Assembly (NCBI GenBank): GCA_028865845.1
Contig: JAGWJK010000333.1
Span: 1-5,798, forward strand
Reading direction: 5' to 3'
Length of the DNA: 5,798 bases
DNA from: Rhizobiaceae bacterium
GTDB lineage: Bacteria; Pseudomonadota; Alphaproteobacteria; Rhizobiales; Rhizobiaceae
Position 1 is the first letter of the stretch. Every line of letters starts with the position of its first letter. This document shows, one piece after another, positions 1 to 5,798 of the stretch. A program made the translations under genes and the position numbers. The notes below the pieces were generated by a model. The model made no database searches. It was given only the letters and a program-made list of their open reading frames with translations, and had not been told where the DNA came from.

Positions 1-2
1 AG

Positions 3-500
3 CGCGACTTATCCCACAATGACGGCAGCTCCGCTGCCGAAATGGCTTTTGAAAAAAAGCCTCGTGAAATTCGACCTGAGCGGCAAGGCGAAAGCGAAAT
101 TTCAAGAAAGGTTCGTCCGGTAGACGAAATTCAGGCCGAGGTGCTCGGCTCGGTGTCGATTGGCCTACTGAAGGTGGCGTGCCGGGAGGCGCAATCGATG
201 ACTGGTCTCGAACTTGAGAATTGGTCGTCATTGGCTGGCTCGGGGGAAATTTTCCGCCGGATGTTAGGGCTTTCGGAAGCTGGCTGGGCGGATGGCCGTG
301 CAAAGGTGGGGGTTTATGCGGCGAGCGCGATTCTAGCCACGGTTCTCGAGAAGCATATTCGCGATCCTCAGCAGATCTCGAAGCCAGGTGGATATTTCCG
401 GGCAATGGTGGATCGCGCGATCGACGGCCAATTGAACCTGGAGCGGAGTTTGTTTGGGTTGGCGGAGTCGAACTACGGGAACCTAGGGTCACAGCTGTGA
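3..500 (+). CDS. repC: RepC plasmid replication initiator, C-terminal part (5' end outside window)
   Basis: The frame is open from the first bases of the window to TGA at 498-500, giving about 165 residues; full RepC proteins are around 400 residues, so this is the C-terminal part and the Met at 42 is internal. Motifs typical of the RepC C-terminal domain are visible in order: a SIGLLKVACREA segment (family: PLGLVLEACPE), an ENW element, then a LGLSEAGW segment (family: LGISPSAW), then YAASAILATVLEK, and finally SKPGGYFRAMVDRA followed by a short LERSLFGL tail. RepC initiates replication of repABC replicons at an origin that, in this family, lies within repC itself. A charged, variable linker (roughly the first 40 visible residues) precedes the C-terminal domain, as is usual. 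The repA and repB genes would be expected upstream, outside the window. The stop codon is embedded in a palindrome (484-505). Confidence in the family is high; it could be a repC paralogue from a RepC-only replicon. Confidence 0.87.
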   Translation, partial: RDLSHNDGSSAAEMAFEKKPREIRPERQGESEISRKVRPVDEIQAEVLGSVSIGLLKVACREAQSMTGLELENWSSLAGSGEIFRRMLGLSEAGWADGRAKVGVYAASAILATVLEKHIRDPQQISKPGGYFRAMVDRAIDGQLNLERSLFGLAESNYGNLGSQL

Positions 501-505
501 CCCTA
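484..505. promoter_or_regulatory. Perfect 22-bp palindrome over the repC stop codon, candidate parS site 1
   Basis: Bases 484-505 form a perfect two-fold palindrome with core GGGTCACAGCTGTGACCC and no spacer. The repC TGA (498-500) lies in its right arm. The central 16-mer GGTCACAGCTGTGACC fits the repABC parS pattern GTTNNNNGCNNNNAAC except for the second and fifteenth bases. In some repABC plasmids, such as R. etli p42d, the centromere-like parS lies downstream of repC, so position and symmetry both favour a ParB (RepB) binding site. With no loop and no T-run it is a poor rho-independent terminator. The assignment is inferred. Confidence 0.6.
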
Positions 506-532
506 TCCGTGTGATGTTCGTTGGCTGCACAA

Positions 533-550
533 GGGTCACAACTGTGACCC
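533..550. promoter_or_regulatory. 18-bp near-perfect palindrome, candidate parS site 2
   Basis: Bases 533-550 read GGGTCACAACTGTGACCC, identical to the core of the palindrome at 484-505 apart from one central base (A for G), which breaks the symmetry only in the middle dinucleotide. The two centres are 47 bp apart. A repeated symmetric site just beyond repC suggests binding of a dimeric partition protein to both. I saw no third copy elsewhere in the window. Confidence 0.55.
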
Positions 551-1249
551 CTCCTCTTGGAGTAGATGACTATCGGGAAGCACTGTGCAGCGGTCCGTCT
601 TAGAAAAAAGATCTCTCATATCGAAGCCGTCATGTCGCCACGCACCGGCCGCCGACGATATAGCTTTGACTGTCGCGGGATGAAATGACAACGCCCAGAA
701 TGGCCGCGTAAGTTATGGCGATCGCAGCCGTCTGAGGGTTGATAGCGAAGATACCCGATTGCTTCGGCGGACGTTGCCCCCTGCCCCACATCGTGTTTAG
801 ATCTAAGTTGGCACCAGCGGTCTTCGATTGCGGCGCGAAACATCGTGTCACGCTGCGGATTGGAGGTCTGAGCGAACTCGACAGTTGTCGACAAACGAGA
901 TCGGAATTGGGTCAGTCATCGTTGTAATCTCGGCGCCAGCTTAAACGCTCGGCGTCGGCATTTCTAATCGAGCGGCTTCTATCTGATGGGTTACGCCGAG
1001 CAATTCGGTTTCCTATTTCGCCGGATTCACCCATCGAGGTGGATTCGAAGCGGTAAGAGTTCGTCTGCTGTAGTGGGTCATTTCAAATCTGCAGCTCTCT
1101 GCACCAAACCGCCTATCACGTGGCTCTAGAAATAGATCCGAATTGGACTTGAAGCGTTCAATCTTCTGCGACGTGCGCCGAACAATGGGCCCCCAAGGCA
1201 CGATCGGGATGGATGGCGGCCGGTACTCGTGCAGTCCTCCACAACGATT
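551..1249. other. About 700 bp with no supportable gene
   Basis: Only short overlapping reading frames occur on both strands and none has a recognisable motif. The longest on the minus strand (616-894, 92 codons, and 630-851, 73 codons) overlap in different frames. The 73-codon one has a hydrophobic stretch (TAAIAITYAAILGVVIS) that could span a membrane, but it has no clear homologue I recognise. Two overlapping small symmetries lie at 879-894 (CGACA-GT-TGTCG and the perfect TTGTCGACAA). The stretch may be spacer of the replicon or an unrecognisable relic. Confidence 0.5.
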
Positions 1250-1948
1250 TTAAGGACCCGTGTCGGGAAAGGCGATTATTTCGCCCTCTCCTCTGGCCAA
1301 AATATATGCCCGGACATGTTCCTTTGAGACGAAGCCAGAAGCGATAAAGGCAGGGCGTTTATTCGAGCGAGCGAAGCGTTGTGCGAACCACTCGGCAATA
1401 CCCTTGTCCGTTGTCCACGATAGCCCGAGGAGCTCCCGATCTTTACGCTCGAGGCCATGCCACACCGGTATTGGATCTGGCAATCCGTCGAAGGCCTTCC
1501 GCTCGTCTGGATCAAGCGTCAGCTCTGTAGTTGCGATTTTCCAGAGGCTGTTCCAAAGCCGATCGTGCTCGTCCACGTTTTCGCTGTCGACCCATACCGC
1601 CTTTATCAGTTTCCAACTAGCTGGAGGATCAATCGGAAGGTCCGTCATGCACAGAATGCGCTGGAGAGCCTCTGCGCGGTATGGGCGCTCATGCAGGGCG
1701 ATGTAGCCTGACCAGTCTCTATCTTGCCAGGACTGCGCTACCTGATCTTTGCGATGGCGATAGATCATGTTATCGGCTTTATGGCAGCCGGGCATGGTCA
1801 TGACGTTGATGAGCAGAGGGTGATGGATCATCTTCCCGAGCGGACCATCCCGAAGGTGGGAAATTAGGTCAGGGTGCAATGCTTCCGGGTGGTGATATAC
1901 CTCCGTGAGATCTGCATTCACCGGTTTCTCGCTCTGATTTTCGGCCAT
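1250..1948 (-). CDS. Orphan protein with ADP-ribosyltransferase-like C-terminal motifs
   Basis: This is an intact 232-residue frame ending with TAA at 1250-1252. I prefer the ATG at 1948 because GAGG lies 9 bases before it; a longer start at 1969 (7 more residues) has no clear ribosome-binding site, and an in-frame TAG closes the frame about 27 bases further up. The N-terminal half holds WSGYIALHERPYR (about residues 79-91) and AVWVDSEN (about 117-124), motifs I associate with a family of uncharacterised bacterial and phage proteins. The C-terminal third holds PVWHG (161-165), LSWTTDKGIAEWFAQRF (176-192) and RGEGEII (219-225). Their order matches the R-S-E layout of ADP-ribosyltransferase folds: an aromatic/basic first strand, an S-T element, then an E-x-E loop. 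In relatives I recall the first motif reads VYRG; here His takes the Arg position, so activity could be altered or lost. There are no membrane segments and no signal peptide. No partner gene (antitoxin or immunity) is visible next to it. The gene is real; the function is inferred. Confidence 0.78.
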   Translation of the reverse strand: MAENQSEKPVNADLTEVYHHPEALHPDLISHLRDGPLGKMIHHPLLINVMTMPGCHKADNMIYRHRKDQVAQSWQDRDWSGYIALHERPYRAEALQRILCMTDLPIDPPASWKLIKAVWVDSENVDEHDRLWNSLWKIATTELTLDPDERKAFDGLPDPIPVWHGLERKDRELLGLSWTTDKGIAEWFAQRFARSNKRPAFIASGFVSKEHVRAYILARGEGEIIAFPDTGP

Positions 1949-2273
1949 GGAAAGATGCCTCAGCTTCATTTCGCGTTGACAGGTATACCGCTTTTCCTAT
2001 TCGAGGGAATCCTCCTTAAAAGCGCTTTCGCGGTTGGTGGTCCGAGTTCAGCACCAAAGCCGCTTGGCGCGCTTTTCTCACGAGTCTTGCGCCATGCGGA
2101 CTTCCGGTCGGCTTTGCTTGACCATGTTGGTTTGTAGCTGGAGGCTTGCTGAATTGATCGGCAGCCCTTCTGTTCTGTCTCGCAATCGCGTGGTCAAGCC
2201 GCCCTGTGGCCCTGTAATCGGCACCCGGTAGGTAGCGAGCGTTTCGTTGGCGCTGGCGAAGCGACCCAACAAA
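1949..2273. other. Intergenic region between the ART-like gene and the transposase relic
   Basis: This stretch separates the divergent ART-like gene (minus) and the tniA relic (plus). Overlapping minus-strand frames (2016-2390 and 2078-2422) run into the antisense of the tniA relic and carry no motif, so I treat them as chance. It should contain the promoter of the ART-like gene and perhaps the left end of the transposon, but I could not locate terminal inverted repeats. On the minus strand an orphan Shine-Dalgarno AAGGAGG (2012-2018) has no start codon at usable distance. Confidence 0.45.
1976..2003 (+). promoter_or_regulatory. Possible plus-strand promoter with perfect -35 box
   Basis: TTGACA at 1976-1981 matches the -35 consensus exactly and is followed 16 bases later by TATTCG (1998-2003), a weak -10. 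An 8-bp palindrome GGTATACC (1982-1989) lies directly after the -35 box and could be an operator half. It points toward the tniA relic about 270 bp downstream. A consensus hexamer alone can occur by chance, so confidence is low. Confidence 0.25.
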
Positions 2274-3227
2274 ATGGCTGCAAGTGGTGCAGCCTGGACC
2301 AAAGCCGTCACGCGTGAGGTGCCGATCCGCGCGCTGGCTGCGGTATCGCTTATACCAGGAGTTAAATTCGCGCGAGCTGGGCGAGAGCACAATCTGTAAC
2401 GGTCGCGCCCGTATGCAATCATCGTTGCATATCGTAGAGCGCCAGTGGCAAACTCGCTCCTCGATGTAGTGCAGGGTCAGGTAAATGGCGGCCGCAGGCT
2501 CCCTGATGAAGTGGAGAGCATCATTGAGGCGGCGATCCGCGATACCTATCGGAGCCGCGAGCGGCCAACGGTGCGGGCACTCCTGGAACGCCGTAAGTTA
2601 CGAGTCCAGAAGACAGTCTTTCGAGACAGGGAAGGAGCGAAAGCTGAACGCCAGGGTTTCGCGCCGGTCGCTCTGAAATATCTCGCCGATCATGCGTTTC
2701 CGACCGTGGCACCTACGACTCCGAAAAGCATGGGGCCATGACGCTAGACGAGCTCGAGAAGTGGGTCGCGCTCGAAATCACGAGCCGGTATCCTGCCGAA
2801 ATACATCGAGGCTTGGGCGTGCCGCCACGAATGGCCTGCGAAGACAGCGTCCCGGGCCGAGCCTATTGGCTGGCAGAGGCCAGAGGGTGCGCGTCCGGTA
2901 TGATCCGCGTAACCTGTCTCGTGTTCAAGTCGAGACTGTGGACAACGTCGTCTGGACAGTGCGTTTCGCCGATCTGCGACCCCCGTGCATCCCGCTGGCG
3001 GAACATCATGTGGCTTCGGCTGCGTTGCGGACGAGGGGCGTCCGAGCCGTGAAGATCTAAACGTTTCGCCGATCGCCGAGCAGCGCCGCCTCCTTACGAA
3101 CCCCATGTGGAAAACCCGAACCCTTTGCCGGATTGCCGAGCGGAATGAGCGGGCATTGTCTGCGGGTCGGGCCGGCCAAGAAGTCTTCGAGGATGTGCCG
3201 CCATTGTCCGAGGAGCAATGGTCATGA
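2274..3227 (+). pseudogene. tniA: Decayed TniA-like (Mu/TnsB-type) DDE transposase
   Basis: Pieces of one transposase appear in the correct order in changing frames. A start-like piece (ATG 2274) reads AAWTKAVTREVPIRALA; then, in another frame, SRELGES (2365-2387). The helix-turn-helix and linker region follows at about 2412-2665: YRRAPVANSLLD, GGRRLPDEVESIIEAAI, RSRERPTVRALL and REGAKAERQGFAPV. The D-D-E catalytic core that should come next (some 250 residues) is missing. The frame resumes at 2702 with DRGTYDSEKHGAMTLDEL, IHRGLGVPP, then after a further loss the C-terminal beta-barrel region QRVRVRYDPRNLSRV and VRFADLR (2878-2990), and last a basic tail AEQRRLL, AERNERALSAGR to TGA 3225-3227. 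An intact protein would be about 550 residues; under 1 kb remains. Intact TniA cuts and joins transposon ends together with TniB. Its stop overlaps the tniB start by ATGA. This copy cannot be active. It could also be called a generic 'Mu transposase C-terminal domain' protein. Confidence 0.85.
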
Positions 3228-4111
3228 TCGAATACGCGCCCTGCAACCCGCTTACTGCCGGCGTGCCGGGATCGACACCGAAGAGCGCATTGCCTGGCTG
3301 CACGCCGATCGATGGCTTGAGACGAAACACGCAACCTCGGTGATCAGTCGACCGGAGGATTTTCTGTCCTAATCACCGCCAGACCTGATGCCATGTATTC
3401 TGCTGCATCGCGATATAGGGACCTGCAAAATCAAGATCATCCGGAAGTTTTTGCGCGATCACGCACCTCGGTTCGACCGCTTTACTGGCGCGGGGACCAC
3501 GCCAGTCGTTGCCATGCAAATGCCGGCCGAACCGATCGAGCGGGACGTCTATGGCGAATTGCTGAGCGCGCTCGGAGCGCCGAGACCACAGGACGATGCA
3601 GCCTGGCGCCTGAAGGCTGTGCCCGGGCCTCATGCGTGGCCTGGGCGTGCGCATGTTGATCATCGGCGAAATCTTGCGGTTCTAGCCGATACCCTCCGAA
3701 GACAGGGGATATTTGTCAATGTCATCCGCTTTCTGGCCAATGATCCGAAGGTTCCGCTGACTGATCTGCCTCGGAACCGATCTCGCCCGGCAAGCCTTGC
3801 ACACCGACCAGCAACTCGACGAACGTTTCGAAGCTTCCATTGAAACATTGGCTGAGTGACAAATATCTGGCACAGCCACTGTCGAGCCTGGCCGGCATTC
3901 CGAAACTCCGGGGGCGATCTGACATCGGGACACTGCGGTAGTCCGTCAGTGTATGCTTGAGTTAACCGACGGTGTGGCCGTCCGGATTTTCCGGCTGGTC
4001 GAGACCGCCGCGGTCGAAGCGATCCGCAGCGGGAGTGAGCGTATCACAGTGGGGAGCTTCACTGCCAGCGAGCTGGTTCTGCCGCTGATCTCAATGGCGC
4101 GGTATTGCTAG
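3224..4111 (+). pseudogene. tniB: Decayed TniB-like AAA+ ATPase of the transposon
   Basis: The relic is near the usual family length (about 300 residues) but broken. It begins at ATG 3224 (MIEYAPCNPL), shifts frame near 3262 to TEERIAWLHADRWLE, meets an in-frame TAA at 3370-3372, and continues in the same frame with MPCILLHRDIGTCKIKIIRK. There the Walker A motif, expected as GDSGxGKT, reads RDIGTCKI: both conserved Gly and the Thr are lost, the Lys is kept. After VVAMQMPAEPIERDVYGELL the frame shifts again and Walker B appears as GVRMLIIGEI (3644-3673), with Gly in place of the Asp. Later pieces are FVNVIRFLANDPKVPL, CLGTDLARQALHTDQQLDER (stop 3857-3859), QPLSSLAGIPKLRGRSDI (stop 3939-3941) and finally LTDGVAVRIFRLVETAAVEA and ELVLPLISMARYC to TAG 4109-4111. 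Intact TniB binds ATP, selects target DNA and activates TniA. At least five disruptions are visible, so no function is possible. Confidence 0.85.
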
Positions 4112-4134
4112 CGGCAACTGCAAGGACGGATCGG

Positions 4135-4947
4135 ATGGTGAAGCCCATTCCACTCCTTTCTCTGACGTCGCGGTCGTTTGAGGATGAGCTGATCTCGTCC
4201 CGGCAAGGCCCGGTTGGAGTTCGGTATGCCGTGGGGATCTTTGATCTAAACACCTGGCTGTCTCTCGGAGGTCCGGTTTCCGAAGATCACGACTTCCATC
4301 CCGATCCTGAAAATCTGCGACGATAGTCGCGCGCCTGGAGGATCCGCAGCGACGTCATCGAAGGCCTTGCTCTTTGCCGCCATCCATCGGCGCCGTTTGT
4401 GTCACTTCTACCCGGGAGGCTTCACGCATTGCGGTTTTCGATTTGAATGCCGGGGCGGGTTGGCTGAATTGATCTGCTCTGGCTGTTCGACGGCCGTGTC
4501 GCGCGCATCGCCGACGGCTCCGGAGATCCGCCATGCCGATCTTCTGACTGCCACAATGGAGCCGGTCAATGACGCCGAGGCGGGGAGGGGAGAGATAACA
4601 CTGGCTCAGTTCGAACAGGCCACCCGCTTTCTTTGGGGTGCTTCTCCGAATTTCGGGCGAACAGAAATTACCTTGTTTGGTGTCAGCGCCCTTTCGGTCG
4701 AGCTTCCATACCGATGAACCCGAATACGCCCATGACCCGCCTGTCTGTGTCATGGCGGTGTCCCACGCTTCCGACGATTGCACAAATGCAGGTTTTCGCC
4801 GGTGCGCGATCTGATTTTGATCATCCTGACGATTGGCTGATTTTGGCGTTCGAGAAGTTCGGGAGAGGAAGTTCCCGATCGGACCTCAGCCGAGCGGCCC
4901 AAAGCGGAACCACGCAAAAAAGAACTGTCACTTTGAGACAGCGCTGA
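4135..4947 (+). pseudogene. tniQ: Decayed TniQ-like transposition protein
   Basis: Starting at ATG 4135, 23 bases after the tniB relic, the frame reads PIPLLSLTSRSFEDELISSR, which resembles the TniQ N-terminus (PLPxxxxPxEDELLSSWLxR), then NTWLSL and FHPDPENLRR before TAG 4324-4326. A second piece in another frame (about 4391-4717) has HRRRLCHFYPGGFTHCGFRF and LAELICSGCSTAV, which looks like a damaged zinc ribbon with only part of its Cys pairs, followed by LAQFEQATRFLWGA. A third piece (about 4733-4947) has SWRCPTLPTIAQMQVFAG and DDWLILAFEKFG, possibly the C-terminus. TniQ proteins take part in target selection in Tn5053- and Tn7-like elements. The order tniA-tniB-tniQ is the main support; the individual match is weaker than for tniA and tniB, and the right boundary is uncertain. 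Confidence 0.62.
4925..4941. repeat. Small inverted repeat CTGTC-N7-GACAG at the end of the transposon relic
   Basis: CTGTC (4925-4929) and GACAG (4937-4941) are perfect inverted 5-mers around ACTTTGA. TniA/TnsB-type transposases bind short repeats containing TGTC/GACA near element ends, and this one lies where the tniQ relic fades out. It could be a remnant of a transposon end or of a resolution site. It is short and single, so the assignment is tentative. Confidence 0.25.
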
Positions 4948-5002
4948 TTATCTCCATCTGGCGACGTGACGATGAAGGACCCAATCTCCCGACGTTGACG
5001 CC

Positions 5003-5030
5003 GCGAAATCGTTCAAAAGCGATCTTTCGC
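5003..5030 (-). terminator. Possible stem-loop downstream of the recombinase gene
   Basis: GCGAAATCG (5003-5011) and CGATCTTTCGC (5020-5030) can pair around an 8-base loop with a two-base bulge. It sits 15 bases past the stop codon of the minus-strand recombinase. There is no run of T after the stem in the direction of transcription, so it is at best a weak terminator. Confidence 0.22.
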
Positions 5031-5045
5031 TGGCACGCGAACTCC

Positions 5046-5798
5046 TCAATCCCGCAGAAGCCCGAAGCGAAACGCCTCATCCATGAGCGCTTTCACGGAC
5101 GAGGGCTGCCATTTCCGACCGCCGCGAACCGGACGCTCTCCCATCTGATCCAATTGCCCCGCAATTTCGCGCAGTGACAAGCTCGGATCTGCGATCGCGA
5201 TTGCCGCCACCAGCTTCATATGGCGATCGTCTACCGGCCTGCGGGGAGAGCGGGCCAACAGTTCGGGGTCCGCGAGCTTTTCGCGAACCATGCGATGGAC
5301 AGCGCGGCGCAACCGCTCAACGGTCCAGTCGTGGCCCTTGCGGTTGAGGACCAGGACGACATTGTCCCAGCTATGCTGCGGGCGAAGTCGCTTCACCATC
5401 GGAAGCCAGGTCTGTGCCGAGGTGGTCAGCTCTTCGAGATAGGCCTGGTTTTTTGCCGCGGCCGCAGCCCGTATCGCTTCCGGGCGCTGTTGGCGAAGGC
5501 CAGGGTTGCCAGCAATCCGTCCCCGCGCCTTGGCTGCCTTCATCCCCGATCTCGTCCGTTCGGAATTCAAGGCACGCTCGAGCTGGGCAACAGCGCCAAG
5601 GACTTGGAGCGAGAACATCCCCTGCGGTGTCGATGTGTCGATCGGATCGCGAAGCGATCGGAAATGGACGCCGCGTTGTTCGAGGTCCTCGATGACATCG
5701 AGCAGATGGCTTACTGATCGTGCTAGTCTGTCAAGCCGCACGACGACGAGGACGTCGCCGGCGGCGAGCTCCTTCAGCAGTCTGGCGAGCACGGGTCG
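5046..5798 (-). CDS. Serine recombinase (resolvase/invertase family), N-terminus outside window
   Basis: The frame is open from the right edge to TGA at 5046-5048, giving 250 residues. It starts mid-protein with RPVLARLLKELAAGDVLVV, which in this family lies about 45 residues in; the GTG at 5792 is an internal Val, so the true start and the catalytic Ser lie beyond the window. Visible core motifs: VRLDRLARSVSHL with the conserved Arg pair that contacts DNA phosphate in the active site, PIDTSTPQGMFSLQVLGAVA, then the long helix LERALNSERTRSGMKAAKAR ending GRIAGNPG. Classic resolvases end about 45 residues later with one helix-turn-helix. Here 150 residues follow, with two similar modules: about residues 131-172 (NVVLVLNRKGHDWTVERLRR) and about 192-250 (SLREIAGQLDQMGERPV, then KWQPSSVKALM). 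Such enzymes resolve cointegrates or plasmid multimers, or invert segments, through serine-linked cleavage. It is convergent with the tni relics and, unlike them, intact as far as visible. It could be the transposon's resolvase or belong to a separate element. Confidence 0.88.
   Translation of the reverse strand, partial: RPVLARLLKELAAGDVLVVVRLDRLARSVSHLLDVIEDLEQRGVHFRSLRDPIDTSTPQGMFSLQVLGAVAQLERALNSERTRSGMKAAKARGRIAGNPGLRQQRPEAIRAAAAAKNQAYLEELTTSAQTWLPMVKRLRPQHSWDNVVLVLNRKGHDWTVERLRRAVHRMVREKLADPELLARSPRRPVDDRHMKLVAAIAIADPSLSLREIAGQLDQMGERPVRGGRKWQPSSVKALMDEAFRFGLLRD

Noticed and set aside
221..514. 97-codon plus-strand frame inside repC
   Set aside because: It lies in another frame of repC, has no motif, and the repC frame explains the region.
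484..550. CRP-type binding sites or rho-independent terminators
   Set aside because: CRP sites read TGTGA-N6-TCACA, the opposite order of half-sites; the palindromes have almost no loop and no T-run, so terminators are unlikely.
566..688. Small basic 40-codon frame (MTIGKHCAAVRLRKK...) after the palindromes
   Set aside because: GGAG lies only three bases before the ATG, it matches nothing I know, and such short frames are expected by chance.
630..851. 73-codon minus-strand frame with a hydrophobic stretch
   Set aside because: There is no recognisable family, no clear ribosome-binding site was confirmed, and it overlaps other chance frames; kept only as a remark in the intergenic entry.
2012..2018. 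Perfect AAGGAGG on the minus strand as ribosome-binding site of the ART-like gene
   Set aside because: It is more than 40 bases from the first ATG, and an in-frame TAG lies between; no start codon is at suitable distance.
2016..2422. Two overlapping minus-strand frames of 114-124 codons
   Set aside because: Both run antisense into the tniA relic, are in different frames, and carry no motif.
2744..3334. 196-codon minus-strand frame
   Set aside because: It is antisense to well-recognised pieces of tniA and is Arg/Ser-rich, as expected from the complement of GC-rich coding sequence.
5220..5717. 165-codon plus-strand frame
   Set aside because: It is antisense to the serine recombinase, whose motifs are clear.
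1..5798. CRISPR array or CRISPR-associated transposon
   Set aside because: TniA/TniB/TniQ resemble parts of such elements, but there are no regularly spaced repeats and no Cas protein motif, and the genes are pseudogenes.

Overview
The window looks like an accessory replicon (plasmid or chromid) of an alphaproteobacterium. The main clue is at the left edge: the last ~166 residues of a RepC replication initiator, a protein of repABC replicons, which are essentially confined to Alphaproteobacteria. All calls rest on reading the sequence and on recalled family motifs; no database search was possible.

Layout from left to right. (1) 3-500, plus strand: 3' part of repC. Its stop codon lies inside a perfect 22-bp palindrome (484-505), and a near-identical copy follows at 533-550. 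This pair is a good candidate for parS-like ParB-binding sites of the replicon. (2) 551-1249: about 700 bp with no gene I can support. (3) 1250-1948, minus strand: an intact 232-residue orphan gene whose C-terminal third carries motifs resembling an ADP-ribosyltransferase fold, with His at the position where I would expect the first-motif Arg. (4) 1949-2273: an intergenic stretch with a possible plus-strand promoter. (5) 2274 to about 4947, plus strand: the decayed remains of a tniA-tniB-tniQ operon from a Tn5053/Tn402-like (Mu/Tn7-type DDE) transposon. All three genes are broken by frameshifts, stop codons and deletions. The tniA relic has lost nearly all of the DDE catalytic core, and the tniB ATPase has lost both Walker motifs, yet the ancestral ATGA overlap of tniA and tniB survives. 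(6) 5046-5798, minus strand: an open serine recombinase reading frame that runs off the right edge, so its N-terminus with the catalytic serine is not visible. It has a long C-terminal extension that seems to hold two related DNA-binding modules.

How it fits together: the region appears to be a plasmid segment just downstream of the replication and partition module where an old transposon is being eroded. The two reading frames that are still clean (ART-like protein and serine recombinase) stand out against this decay and may be under selection. I see no CRISPR array, tRNA, rRNA or complete insertion sequence. I do not see convincing evidence for a wholly new multi-gene system; the best leads are the ART-like orphan, the palindrome pair at repC and the recombinase with a doubled C-terminal module.
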